This document shows, piece after piece, positions 37,265 through 44,615 of a stretch of 60,839 nt of DNA. A program made the translations under genes and the position numbers. Positions within the stretch are counted from its first letter, which is position 1; the number at the start of each line of letters is the position of its first letter. Origin of the DNA: Cognataquiflexum nitidum (GTDB taxonomy: Bacteria; Bacteroidota; Bacteroidia; Cytophagales; Cyclobacteriaceae); the NCBI RefSeq assembly GCF_022538055.1, contig NZ_JAKZAM010000033.1:1-60839 (forward strand), read 5' to 3'. The notes under the pieces were generated by a model. That model was not told where the DNA came from. It made no database searches and saw only the letters and a list, made by a program, of their open reading frames with translations.

Positions 37265-39298
37265 ATGATGAAAAAATTAAAGTCATTGATGTTAAAAACA
37301 TCCAATACAATATTCTTATATATTTTCTTTTGGAATATCACATTTGGGCAGTCTATTGTCCAAAAAGATATCATCATATATGGAGCAACTGCCAGCGGGG
37401 TTACAGCCGCTATCGCAGCTGCCCGCGAAGGTGCATCAGTTTTGTTGATAGAACCTGGAAGAAATGTGGGGGGTATGGTCACAGGTGGCCTTTCACATAC
37501 TGACTATGGTGACAGGACAGTAATTGGAGGGTTGACCACAGAATTCTACCGTAGGATTGCTCAACATTACAACACACATGTCTTCAATTGGAGAGGTCCG
37601 GAACCCCACGTTGGCGAAAAAATCCTTAAAGACTGGCTGGATGAATATGGGGTTGAAGTGATGTATGAAAAAAGGGTAATAGCTGTTGAAAAGGGAAATA
37701 ATAGAATTTCAAAAATCATCCTTTCGGATAATCATCATGTGAGTGGTTCTGTATTTATTGATGCCAGTTACGAAGGAGATTTAATGGCCAAGGCGGGTAT
37801 TTCTTATGTAGTTGGCAGGGAAGGGATCAAAGATTACAATGAATCTTGGGCGGGAAGACAGCCCATCACTTTTACCAGCCACCAAATTGATGCGAGGATA
37901 AATCCCTTTTGGGACGAAAAGGAAAAGAAGATCTTACCGCTGATTCATCAAAAGCCCATGGTAGGAATTGGAGAGGGAGATGAGGGTGTTCAGTCGTATT
38001 GTTTTCGGTTAATTGCCACAGATCGACCTGAAAACATGGTCCCATGGCCCAAACCTGACAATTACGATCCTAAAAACTATGAACTGGTAAGAAGGTATTA
38101 TAAGGAAAAACCTTCAGCGGGTCCATTGATCGGTTTTTGGCCAACATTGCCCAATGGCAAATCTGATATAAACTCGTCAGTTGGAATCTCCACCAATCTT
38201 CTCGATGGCTCAAGTTGGTTGTATCCAGATGCTGATTATGAAAAAAGAGACAGCATTTGGCAATGGCATAAAGACTATACCCTCGGATTGGCATGGTTTC
38301 TCTCCCAGGATCCAAGTGTCCCTACTCATGTCAGGGATGCCATGAAAAAATTTGGTCTATGTAAGGATGAGTATGTTGAAAATAACCACTTTCCACATCA
38401 ACTATATGTCAGGGTGGGAAGAAGGATGAAGGGGGAATATTTTTTGACCCAACATGATTTGATGCAGGATACGGTCAAATATGACGCCATTGGAATGGGA
38501 TCATATAATATTGATGTTCGCGAAATGCAACGCAGTTATATGGAGATAAGCCGGTTTCCTGACATGAAATCAGAAACGTACAATGAGGGGTATTTGTCCA
38601 TCCCTGTAGCACAATATGAGCTTCCTTATAGGGCATTGGTTCCCAAATTTGAGGAATGTGAAAATCTCATTGTTCCGGTCTGCATTTCTGGCAGTGCCAT
38701 CGCTATTGCCTCGATAAGAATGGAACCCCAATATATGATTATGGGGGAATCTGCCGGAGTGGCTGCAGCAATGGCATTTAAATCAAAGCGGCCGGTCCAA
38801 CAGATTGATGTTTATGCTTTGCGGGAAAAATTAAAAGGGTATAAACAAATCCTTTCATTGAAAGACAATCCATACGGAAATTGGAATTCCGAAGATGAAA
38901 TTGTGATAGACAATAATATGAAGGGGTATACTTTTTTTACAGGAGATTGGCAGGAACAGGAAACGGTTCATGCGGGTCGTTTTGAAATGAATTTCCGATA
39001 CAATCCAAAAGGAAAGAGTGGAGAATTTATTTATCAGCCTTACTTTTTCAAATCAGGACAATACAAGGTATTTACATGGTACCCTTCATCCAAAGAGTAT
39101 GAAGCTAATGTCCGTCTTACAGTTCACCATTCCAAAGGCGATGAAAACCTAACAGTTAATCAAAAAACGAATGGAGGTAAATGGGTTAAAATTGGGACTT
39201 ATTCTTTCGAAAAAGGATTTCAGCAAGCTTTAACCATTCATGGCGAAGAGAGTAAATACGTGATTGCTGATGCCGTTAAGTTTGAATTTGTGAAATAA
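37265..39298 (+). CDS. Secreted FAD-dependent oxidoreductase, paralog 3, with golvesin-like C-terminal domain
   Basis: The 677-residue protein has a signal peptide (TSNTIFLYIFFWNITFGQ) followed by IIIYGATASGVTAAIAAAREG and NVGGMVTGGLSHTDYGDRTV, the same FAD-binding fold as its neighbours but the most diverged of the four. Shared stretches include NHFPHQLYVRVGRRMKGEY and SGSAIAIASIRMEPQYMIMGESAG. Its C-terminal part from about residue 545 (IDNNMKGYTFFTGDWQEQ.. to KYVIADAVKFEFVK) is a golvesin-like beta domain matching paralog 2. A GVWRGPEPHVGE-type stretch (NWRGPEPHVGEKILKDWLDE) replaces the longer loop of paralogs 1 and 4. Role inferred as oxidation of a glycan-derived substrate outside the cytoplasm. 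Confidence 0.82.
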   Translation: MMKKLKSLMLKTSNTIFLYIFFWNITFGQSIVQKDIIIYGATASGVTAAIAAAREGASVLLIEPGRNVGGMVTGGLSHTDYGDRTVIGGLTTEFYRRIAQHYNTHVFNWRGPEPHVGEKILKDWLDEYGVEVMYEKRVIAVEKGNNRISKIILSDNHHVSGSVFIDASYEGDLMAKAGISYVVGREGIKDYNESWAGRQPITFTSHQIDARINPFWDEKEKKILPLIHQKPMVGIGEGDEGVQSYCFRLIATDRPENMVPWPKPDNYDPKNYELVRRYYKEKPSAGPLIGFWPTLPNGKSDINSSVGISTNLLDGSSWLYPDADYEKRDSIWQWHKDYTLGLAWFLSQDPSVPTHVRDAMKKFGLCKDEYVENNHFPHQLYVRVGRRMKGEYFLTQHDLMQDTVKYDAIGMGSYNIDVREMQRSYMEISRFPDMKSETYNEGYLSIPVAQYELPYRALVPKFEECENLIVPVCISGSAIAIASIRMEPQYMIMGESAGVAAAMAFKSKRPVQQIDVYALREKLKGYKQILSLKDNPYGNWNSEDEIVIDNNMKGYTFFTGDWQEQETVHAGRFEMNFRYNPKGKSGEFIYQPYFFKSGQYKVFTWYPSSKEYEANVRLTVHHSKGDENLTVNQKTNGGKWVKIGTYSFEKGFQQALTIHGEESKYVIADAVKFEFVK

Positions 39299-39300
39299 TA

Positions 39301-39405
39301 GCTTTCTTAAATCTCTCTCTCAGACATGATAATTTTCAGGCACGATGGATCAGGTTTAAATCCAATGAAAATTGTATTGCGACGGCCTGGTTAGAATATA
39401 AATAA
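39301..39405 (+). pseudogene. 3' relic of a lost gene, copy 2
   Basis: Right behind paralog 3, a frame ending at TAA 39403 reads ..HDNFQARWIRFKSNENCIAT then AWLEYK. It matches relic copy 1 nearly base for base from TTTTCAGG onward, with changes such as Phe to Trp in the last codons. Upstream of that point the two copies lose similarity, so only the 3' end survives. It is a second footprint of the same duplicated segment. Confidence 0.6.
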
Positions 39406-39436
39406 TAAAAAAACACAAGATTGATTGGTATAATTT

Positions 39437-39467
39437 AACCACCGTTTCTTTGAGGCGGTGGTTTTTT
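39437..39467 (+). terminator. Terminator behind relic copy 2
   Basis: Arms AACCACCG (39437-39444) and CGGTGGTT (39456-39463) pair perfectly and lead into six T residues. Where copy 1 has a G-T pair this copy has G-C, so pairing is preserved across the change. Confidence 0.85.
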
Positions 39468-39907
39468 GATTTATGTGCAAGCGGGGTCACGTCTAGGCGT
39501 AGAATGGGTAAGTCTCCTATATCATGAGTAAGCTAATAACCCGTCGGATATAGGTGTACAAGGGTTAATCCCACCTTCTTTTTCAAGAGAATTTGTTATT
39601 CAATCGGTAATAGTCTCATTTATTGATAATTTCTTGATATATAAAATTGGGAGATTTCTCTTTTGATTTCGGTAATCGAGATTCTCCAATTAGGGAGGTA
39701 CCTAATCTAAACAACACTATAATCACCGGTTTATATATGGGCTGCAATGCAATAAATTAAATTCCTGATCCTTATTCGTGTGGGTTTATATTTTTTGGAT
39801 CATGAGAAGTAGGTTTGATTGATTTTTGAATGTCTTTGTTGGATTTAATTTATCAACCTAAGATCCTTCAAAATTAAATTTTTATATTTCTTCCAAAACC
39901 CAAAAAA
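39468..39907. other. Intergenic region before the DUF1080 gene
   Basis: About 440 bp, A+T-rich to the right. No coding frame, repeat or RNA gene is apparent. It probably contains the promoter of the DUF1080-FAD-GH144-GH3 block, but I find no clear -7 box. Confidence 0.4.
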
Positions 39908-40711
39908 ATGATCCGACCAATAAAAGCCTTAGCTTATTCCCTCATAGTTTTGATAGTTTCTTCATGTGGGAAAAGCCAAAATAATGTAAGTGAGTTTGAA
40001 TCATGGCAGACTCTATTTGATGGCAAAAGCCTAGATGGATGGATTCCTAAAATCCATAAACATGAGGTAGGGGAGAATTTTGGAAATACCTTCAGGGTGG
40101 TAGATGGTGCCATTCAGGTCAACTATGATCAATATGAAGTTTTTGAAGAAAAGTACGGTCATTTATTCTACAAAGAGCCATTTTCTTCTTTTCACCTCAA
40201 ATGGGAATACCGGTTTACAGACCAATGGATGTCAGATGCCCCTGACTTTACTTTCCGAAACAGCGGAGTAATGTTTCATTCCCAAGACCCTAATACTATT
40301 CTCAAAGAACAAGATTGGCCAGTGTCGGTAGAGTATCAGATGTTGGCAGATGCTGGAGACGGAAATCCACGACCTACAGGCAATATGTGCTCTCCGGGAA
40401 CCCAAGTGTACTTCGAAGGAGTGTCCGATCCAAGACATTGCATCAATTCTACCTCGGAAACCTTTCCTTGGGATGAGTGGGTCAGGGCGGAACTCATTGT
40501 GTATGAAGATTCTTTGGTCATGCATCTCGTCAATGGGGATACAGTTCTCAGGTACACAAAGCCACATGTAAATTTTTCGGGAGGTGTTGTCAATAGATTT
40601 CCCAAGGACTTATTCGAAGAGGATAGGCCACTGAAATCCGGTTATATTGGATTACAGGCAGAAGGTCAAGGAGTTGAGTTTAAGGAAATCAAAATCAAAA
40701 AACTTGATTAA
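39908..40711 (+). CDS. DUF1080 (3-keto-disaccharide hydrolase-type) lipoprotein
   Basis: A lipoprotein signal (LIVLIVSSC, Cys20) precedes a DUF1080 domain: WQTLFDGKSLDGWIPK, then FRVVDGAIQVNYD, FSSFHLKWEYRF, NSGVMFHSQ, PVSVEYQML, and the closing SGYIGLQAEGQGVEFKEIKIKKL. The fold is a concanavalin-like sandwich; characterised relatives act on 3-keto-glycosides by hydrolysis or elimination (established for a few members only). Length 267 is normal for a single domain. It lies among four secreted FAD oxidoreductases, which could supply the 3-keto substrate; that link is inference. The stop is followed by a long heptamer repeat leading into paralog 4. Confidence 0.88.
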   Translation: MIRPIKALAYSLIVLIVSSCGKSQNNVSEFESWQTLFDGKSLDGWIPKIHKHEVGENFGNTFRVVDGAIQVNYDQYEVFEEKYGHLFYKEPFSSFHLKWEYRFTDQWMSDAPDFTFRNSGVMFHSQDPNTILKEQDWPVSVEYQMLADAGDGNPRPTGNMCSPGTQVYFEGVSDPRHCINSTSETFPWDEWVRAELIVYEDSLVMHLVNGDTVLRYTKPHVNFSGGVVNRFPKDLFEEDRPLKSGYIGLQAEGQGVEFKEIKIKKLD

Positions 40712-40833
40712 CCCAATATCCAATATCCAATAACCAATAACCAATAACCCAATAACCCAATAACCAATAACCCACAACCAAATAACCAAATAACCAAATA
40801 ACCAAATAACCAATTACCAAATATCCAATGTCC
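40712..40833. repeat. Heptamer microsatellite (CCAATAA/CCAAATA) containing a start codon
   Basis: About sixteen imperfect 7-bp units (CCAATAT, CCAATAA, CCAAATA) fill the gap between the DUF1080 stop and FAD paralog 4. The ATG of paralog 4 (40828) lies within the last units (CCAATGTCCAAAT), so the ribosome-binding region is made of the repeat. Confidence 0.9.
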
Positions 40834-42495
40834 AAATCCCTCAATTTCCTCGTAGCCGTACTTCTTACACTAAGCTTTGGCTGTAAAACAGAAAATAAAT
40901 CCGATTTCGAAGCCGACATCATCATCTATGGAGGCACTTCTGCTGGCATTACCGCGGCAGTTCAGGCTAAGAAGATGGGCAAATCAGTGATTGTCGTTTC
41001 CCCTGACATCCATTTGGGAGGACTATCTTCGGGTGGTTTGGGTTTCACAGATACCGGGGACAAATCCGTGATTGGAGGTTTGGCAAGGGAATTTTACCAC
41101 CGTGTGTACATGCATTACCAAAATGACTCCGCCTGGAAATGGCAGAAAAGGGAGGAATATGGAAACAAGGGACAGGGAACTCCCGCGATTGATGGTAATG
41201 CGCGGACAATGTGGATTTTTGAACCTCATGTAGCTGAAATGATTTTTGAGGATTTTGTAAGGGAAAACGAAATTCAGGTTTTGCGTGATGAGTGGCTTGA
41301 TAGGGAATCAGGAGTTCAAAAAGAAAACGGCAAAATCATCTCCCTCAAAACCCTTTCAGGAAAAATCTTCAAAGGGAAAGTTTTTATTGACGCGACTTAC
41401 GAAGGGGATTTGTTAGCTTCAGCAGGTGTCAGCTATCATATCGGCAGAGAATCCAATGCCACTTATGGTGAAACTTGGAATGGTGTTCAAGTAGGGGTTT
41501 TTCAGCACAGGCATTATTTCTATGAACCAATAAGTCCATACGTTATTCCGGATGATTCGACAGGCGGACTTCTTCCGGAAATTTCTGATTTGCCTCCGGG
41601 CAAAAATGGGGAAGGAGATCAAAGACTTCAGGCCTATAATTTCAGGATGGCACTCAGTCAGCATCCCGATAACAGGGTTCCATTTCCAAAACCTGATAAT
41701 TATGATCCCAACAGGTATGAACTTCTTGCAAGGGTTCTTGAAACAGGTTGGAATGAGACTTTTGACAAGTTTGATGACATCCCCAATCTCAAAACGGACA
41801 CGAATAACCACGGACCTTTCAGCACAGATTATATAGGTAAGAATTATTCCTATCCTGAAGCTAGCTATGAAGAGCGGAAAACTATGATCCGCGAACACGA
41901 GGATTACCAAAAAGGGCTGATGTATTTCTTGGCAAATGATTCAAGAGTACCAGACTCTATCAGAATGGAAATGGCAAAATGGGGATTGGCCAAGGATGAA
42001 TTTACCGACAATGGCAATTGGCCGCATCAGATCTATGTCCGCGAGGCACGACGCATGATCGGGGATTATGTGATGACAGAACATGAGGTTTTGGGCAAAA
42101 GGGAAGTGCCACAATCCATTGGGATGGGCTCGTATTCTTTGGATTCGCACAATGTGCAGCGGTTTGTGACAGAAGAGGGGTATGTCCAAAATGAAGGAGA
42201 TATCGGTGTGCATCCGGAAAATCCCTACAGCATATCTTATGGAACCATTTTACCCAAAAAGCAGGAATGCGAAAATCTCTTGGTTCCTGTCTGTGTGTCA
42301 AGTTCCCATACAGCCTTTGGATCGATCAGAATGGAGCCTGTATTTATGATCTTGGGCCAATCAGCTGCCACTGCTGCTGTAATGGCAATAGAAGAGAATA
42401 TCTCTGTGCAGGATTTGAAATATGGCAGGTTGAGCGAAAGGTTGAAACAGGATGGCCAAATACTTGGGAATGTTGCTGAACTAAAAAAAGAATGA
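40828..42495 (+). CDS. Secreted FAD-dependent oxidoreductase, paralog 4 (short form)
   Basis: The 555-residue lipoprotein (LLTLSFGC, Cys19) is the close sister of paralog 1: DIIIYGGTSAGITAAVQAKK, SPDIHLGGLSSGGLGFTDTG, KSVIGGLAREFYHR and KTDTNNHGPFSTDYIGKNY agree almost residue for residue, whereas codons differ widely, so the duplication is old. Like paralog 1 it lacks the C-terminal golvesin-like domain. The start lies inside a heptamer microsatellite. It is 36 bp before the GH144-type gene and probably co-transcribed with it and GH3. The presumed role is oxidation of a sugar substrate in the periplasm; acceptor and substrate unknown. Confidence 0.83.
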   Translation: MSKSLNFLVAVLLTLSFGCKTENKSDFEADIIIYGGTSAGITAAVQAKKMGKSVIVVSPDIHLGGLSSGGLGFTDTGDKSVIGGLAREFYHRVYMHYQNDSAWKWQKREEYGNKGQGTPAIDGNARTMWIFEPHVAEMIFEDFVRENEIQVLRDEWLDRESGVQKENGKIISLKTLSGKIFKGKVFIDATYEGDLLASAGVSYHIGRESNATYGETWNGVQVGVFQHRHYFYEPISPYVIPDDSTGGLLPEISDLPPGKNGEGDQRLQAYNFRMALSQHPDNRVPFPKPDNYDPNRYELLARVLETGWNETFDKFDDIPNLKTDTNNHGPFSTDYIGKNYSYPEASYEERKTMIREHEDYQKGLMYFLANDSRVPDSIRMEMAKWGLAKDEFTDNGNWPHQIYVREARRMIGDYVMTEHEVLGKREVPQSIGMGSYSLDSHNVQRFVTEEGYVQNEGDIGVHPENPYSISYGTILPKKQECENLLVPVCVSSSHTAFGSIRMEPVFMILGQSAATAAVMAIEENISVQDLKYGRLSERLKQDGQILGNVAELKKE

Positions 42496-42531
42496 AAATG
42501 ATGAGATATACAAACTTGAACTTTTCTTGAA

Positions 42532-44502
42532 ATGAGAGTTAAAGCAAGAATTTCTCATTTCGTTTTATTTATTGGATTAGTTTTTGGATGTAGGGAAAGT
42601 GAGTTTGTATGGCCTTCATTGATCCTTGAAAAAATAGATGTTGGAAATATTGAAATCAATCTCAACGGCAAAATTTCTGAAAACCTACCTCTTTATAGCC
42701 AGATCACCCTAGGGTTTTCTTTGCCAATTAATAGGGCGACAATCGCAAATTCGATTTTATTAAAGGAAAATGACCTAGAAATCCCTATTTCTCTGAGCTT
42801 AAATTCCGATTATAAAAGCATTCTGATTTCTCCTTTAGGTGTATTGAAGCCAAATACAATTTATACAATTTCCATTTTAAATAGTCTTAAAGGAGCCGAT
42901 GAAAATACTTTTTCTGCAAAAGAGATCAAATTCAAAACTGTTGATGCGGGGCTACAAGTACTTTCTTTAACTTTTGAGAATTCTGAACAAACCAAAAAAG
43001 GTAGGACAGTCAATGTTCCCTTGGATTTTTCTTTGATTATAGATTTTTCCAGTCCGGTTAATCGGCAATCTCTAATTTCAGCTACCAAAATTACTGGTGC
43101 TTCTGTACCGAATCTTCAATTTGCTTTTTCCGATAATGACAAAAAAATTTCTATTACAAGTTCAGCGCCATTGAATGATTTGACCAAGTTCACTTACGAA
43201 ATATCCAATGCATTGAAAGGTGCCGAAGGTCAAGGATTTGCCGAAGTAAAAAAAGAATTCTTCACAAGTCATCGCTCAGACAATGCTTTTCCCGTGATTT
43301 CGGAGGAGGAATTGCTCACCAAAGTTCAGGAACAGACATTCAAGTACTTTTGGGATTTTGGACATCCCAACAGCGGCATGGCAAGGGAAAGGAACACCTC
43401 CGGAAATTTGGTGACTTCCGGCGGCACGGGATTTGGTTTGATGGCTATTTTGGTAGGCATTGAAAGAGGATTCATCACCCGCCAACAGGGCATTGAAAGG
43501 TTTGTCAAAATCATAGACCTCCTAGGACAGGCAGACCGCTTTCATGGAGCTTGGGCGCATTGGATGGATGGGAATACCGGAAAAGTAATCCCTTTCAGTG
43601 CCAAAGACGACGGAGGGGATTTGGTGGAGACCGGATTGTTGGTACAGGGATTATTGACTGTCAAGGCCTATTTGAATCCTGGAATTCCTTCGGAAAATTC
43701 TTTGGCCGAAAAAATAGATGTGCTATGGCGTGGAGTCGAATGGAATTGGTACACCCGTGGGGGTCAGGATATTTTGTATTGGCATTGGTCACCGGAATTT
43801 GGTTGGGACATGAACCTACCCATCCGTGGATACAATGAATCACTTATTGTCTATGTTTTGGGAGCAGCTTCACTGACCCATCCCATTGACCTTCCGGTGT
43901 ATGAAAAAGGCTGGGCAAACAACGGGGCCATGAGAAATGGAAAAATGTTTTATCAGATTCCTTTGCCATTGGGATATGATTTTGGCGGGCCTCTCTTTTT
44001 TGCCCATTATTCGTTACTCGGATTGGATCCGAGAAACCTTTCTGACCAATATGCCAATTATTGGACCCAGAATATAAACCATTCCCGAATCAACCAAGCC
44101 CATGCCATCAGCAATCCACTTGGGTTTGCGGGGTATTCAGAATCCAGTTGGGGATTGACGGCAAGTGATAACCATCTCGGATATAACGCCCATTCTCCGA
44201 CCAATGATTTGGGGGTGATTTCGCCCACGGCAGCTTTGTCCTCTTTTCCTTACACCCCGGTCGAGTCCATGAAGGCGCTCCAATTTTTCTATTACAAGAT
44301 GGGAGAAAAGCTTTGGGGACAATACGGATTTTATGATGCATTCAACATCACCGAACAGTGGTACGCCGATTCGTATTTGGCCATAGACCAAGGTCCGATT
44401 ATCGTCATGATAGAAAATCACAGAACCGGATTGCTATGGAATTTATTTATAAAGGACCGGGAAGTTCAGGCAGGTTTGGATAGGTTAGGATTTACATACT
44501 AA
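42532..44502 (+). CDS. Glycoamylase-like (PF10091) lipoprotein, GH144 endo-beta-1,2-glucanase candidate
   Basis: A lipoprotein signal (GLVFGC, Cys20) is followed by two SbsA/Big_5-type Ig-like domains (about 35-140 and 145-245, each with the LPLYSQITLGFSLPIN / VPLDFSLIIDFSSPVN pattern) and a glycoamylase-like alpha/alpha barrel from about 260: VQEQTFKYFWDFGHPNSGMA, SGGTGFGLMAILVGIERG, HGAWAHWMDGNTGK, DDGGDLVETGLLVQGLL, WHWSPEFGWDMN.PIRGYNESLIVYVLG. The PF10091 group includes GH144 endo-beta-1,2-glucanases; other members are uncharacterised. A GH3 gene follows by 113 bp, as expected if sophoro-oligosaccharides are cut next. Specificity is inference. Confidence 0.85.
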   Translation: MRVKARISHFVLFIGLVFGCRESEFVWPSLILEKIDVGNIEINLNGKISENLPLYSQITLGFSLPINRATIANSILLKENDLEIPISLSLNSDYKSILISPLGVLKPNTIYTISILNSLKGADENTFSAKEIKFKTVDAGLQVLSLTFENSEQTKKGRTVNVPLDFSLIIDFSSPVNRQSLISATKITGASVPNLQFAFSDNDKKISITSSAPLNDLTKFTYEISNALKGAEGQGFAEVKKEFFTSHRSDNAFPVISEEELLTKVQEQTFKYFWDFGHPNSGMARERNTSGNLVTSGGTGFGLMAILVGIERGFITRQQGIERFVKIIDLLGQADRFHGAWAHWMDGNTGKVIPFSAKDDGGDLVETGLLVQGLLTVKAYLNPGIPSENSLAEKIDVLWRGVEWNWYTRGGQDILYWHWSPEFGWDMNLPIRGYNESLIVYVLGAASLTHPIDLPVYEKGWANNGAMRNGKMFYQIPLPLGYDFGGPLFFAHYSLLGLDPRNLSDQYANYWTQNINHSRINQAHAISNPLGFAGYSESSWGLTASDNHLGYNAHSPTNDLGVISPTAALSSFPYTPVESMKALQFFYYKMGEKLWGQYGFYDAFNITEQWYADSYLAIDQGPIIVMIENHRTGLLWNLFIKDREVQAGLDRLGFTY

Positions 44503-44615
44503 AGTCAAACCATCTTTTATTTCTTCAAATCATCTAAAAACTGTGGATAATTTCCGAAATTAGTTTGCTATTCTCAAACCTGGAATATTCAAAGACTACC
44601 CCAAAAAATATCAAT

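Noticed and set aside
40712..40833. Possible CRISPR array in the CCAATAA region
   Set aside because: Units are 7 bp with no spacers of constant length and no cas genes are present.
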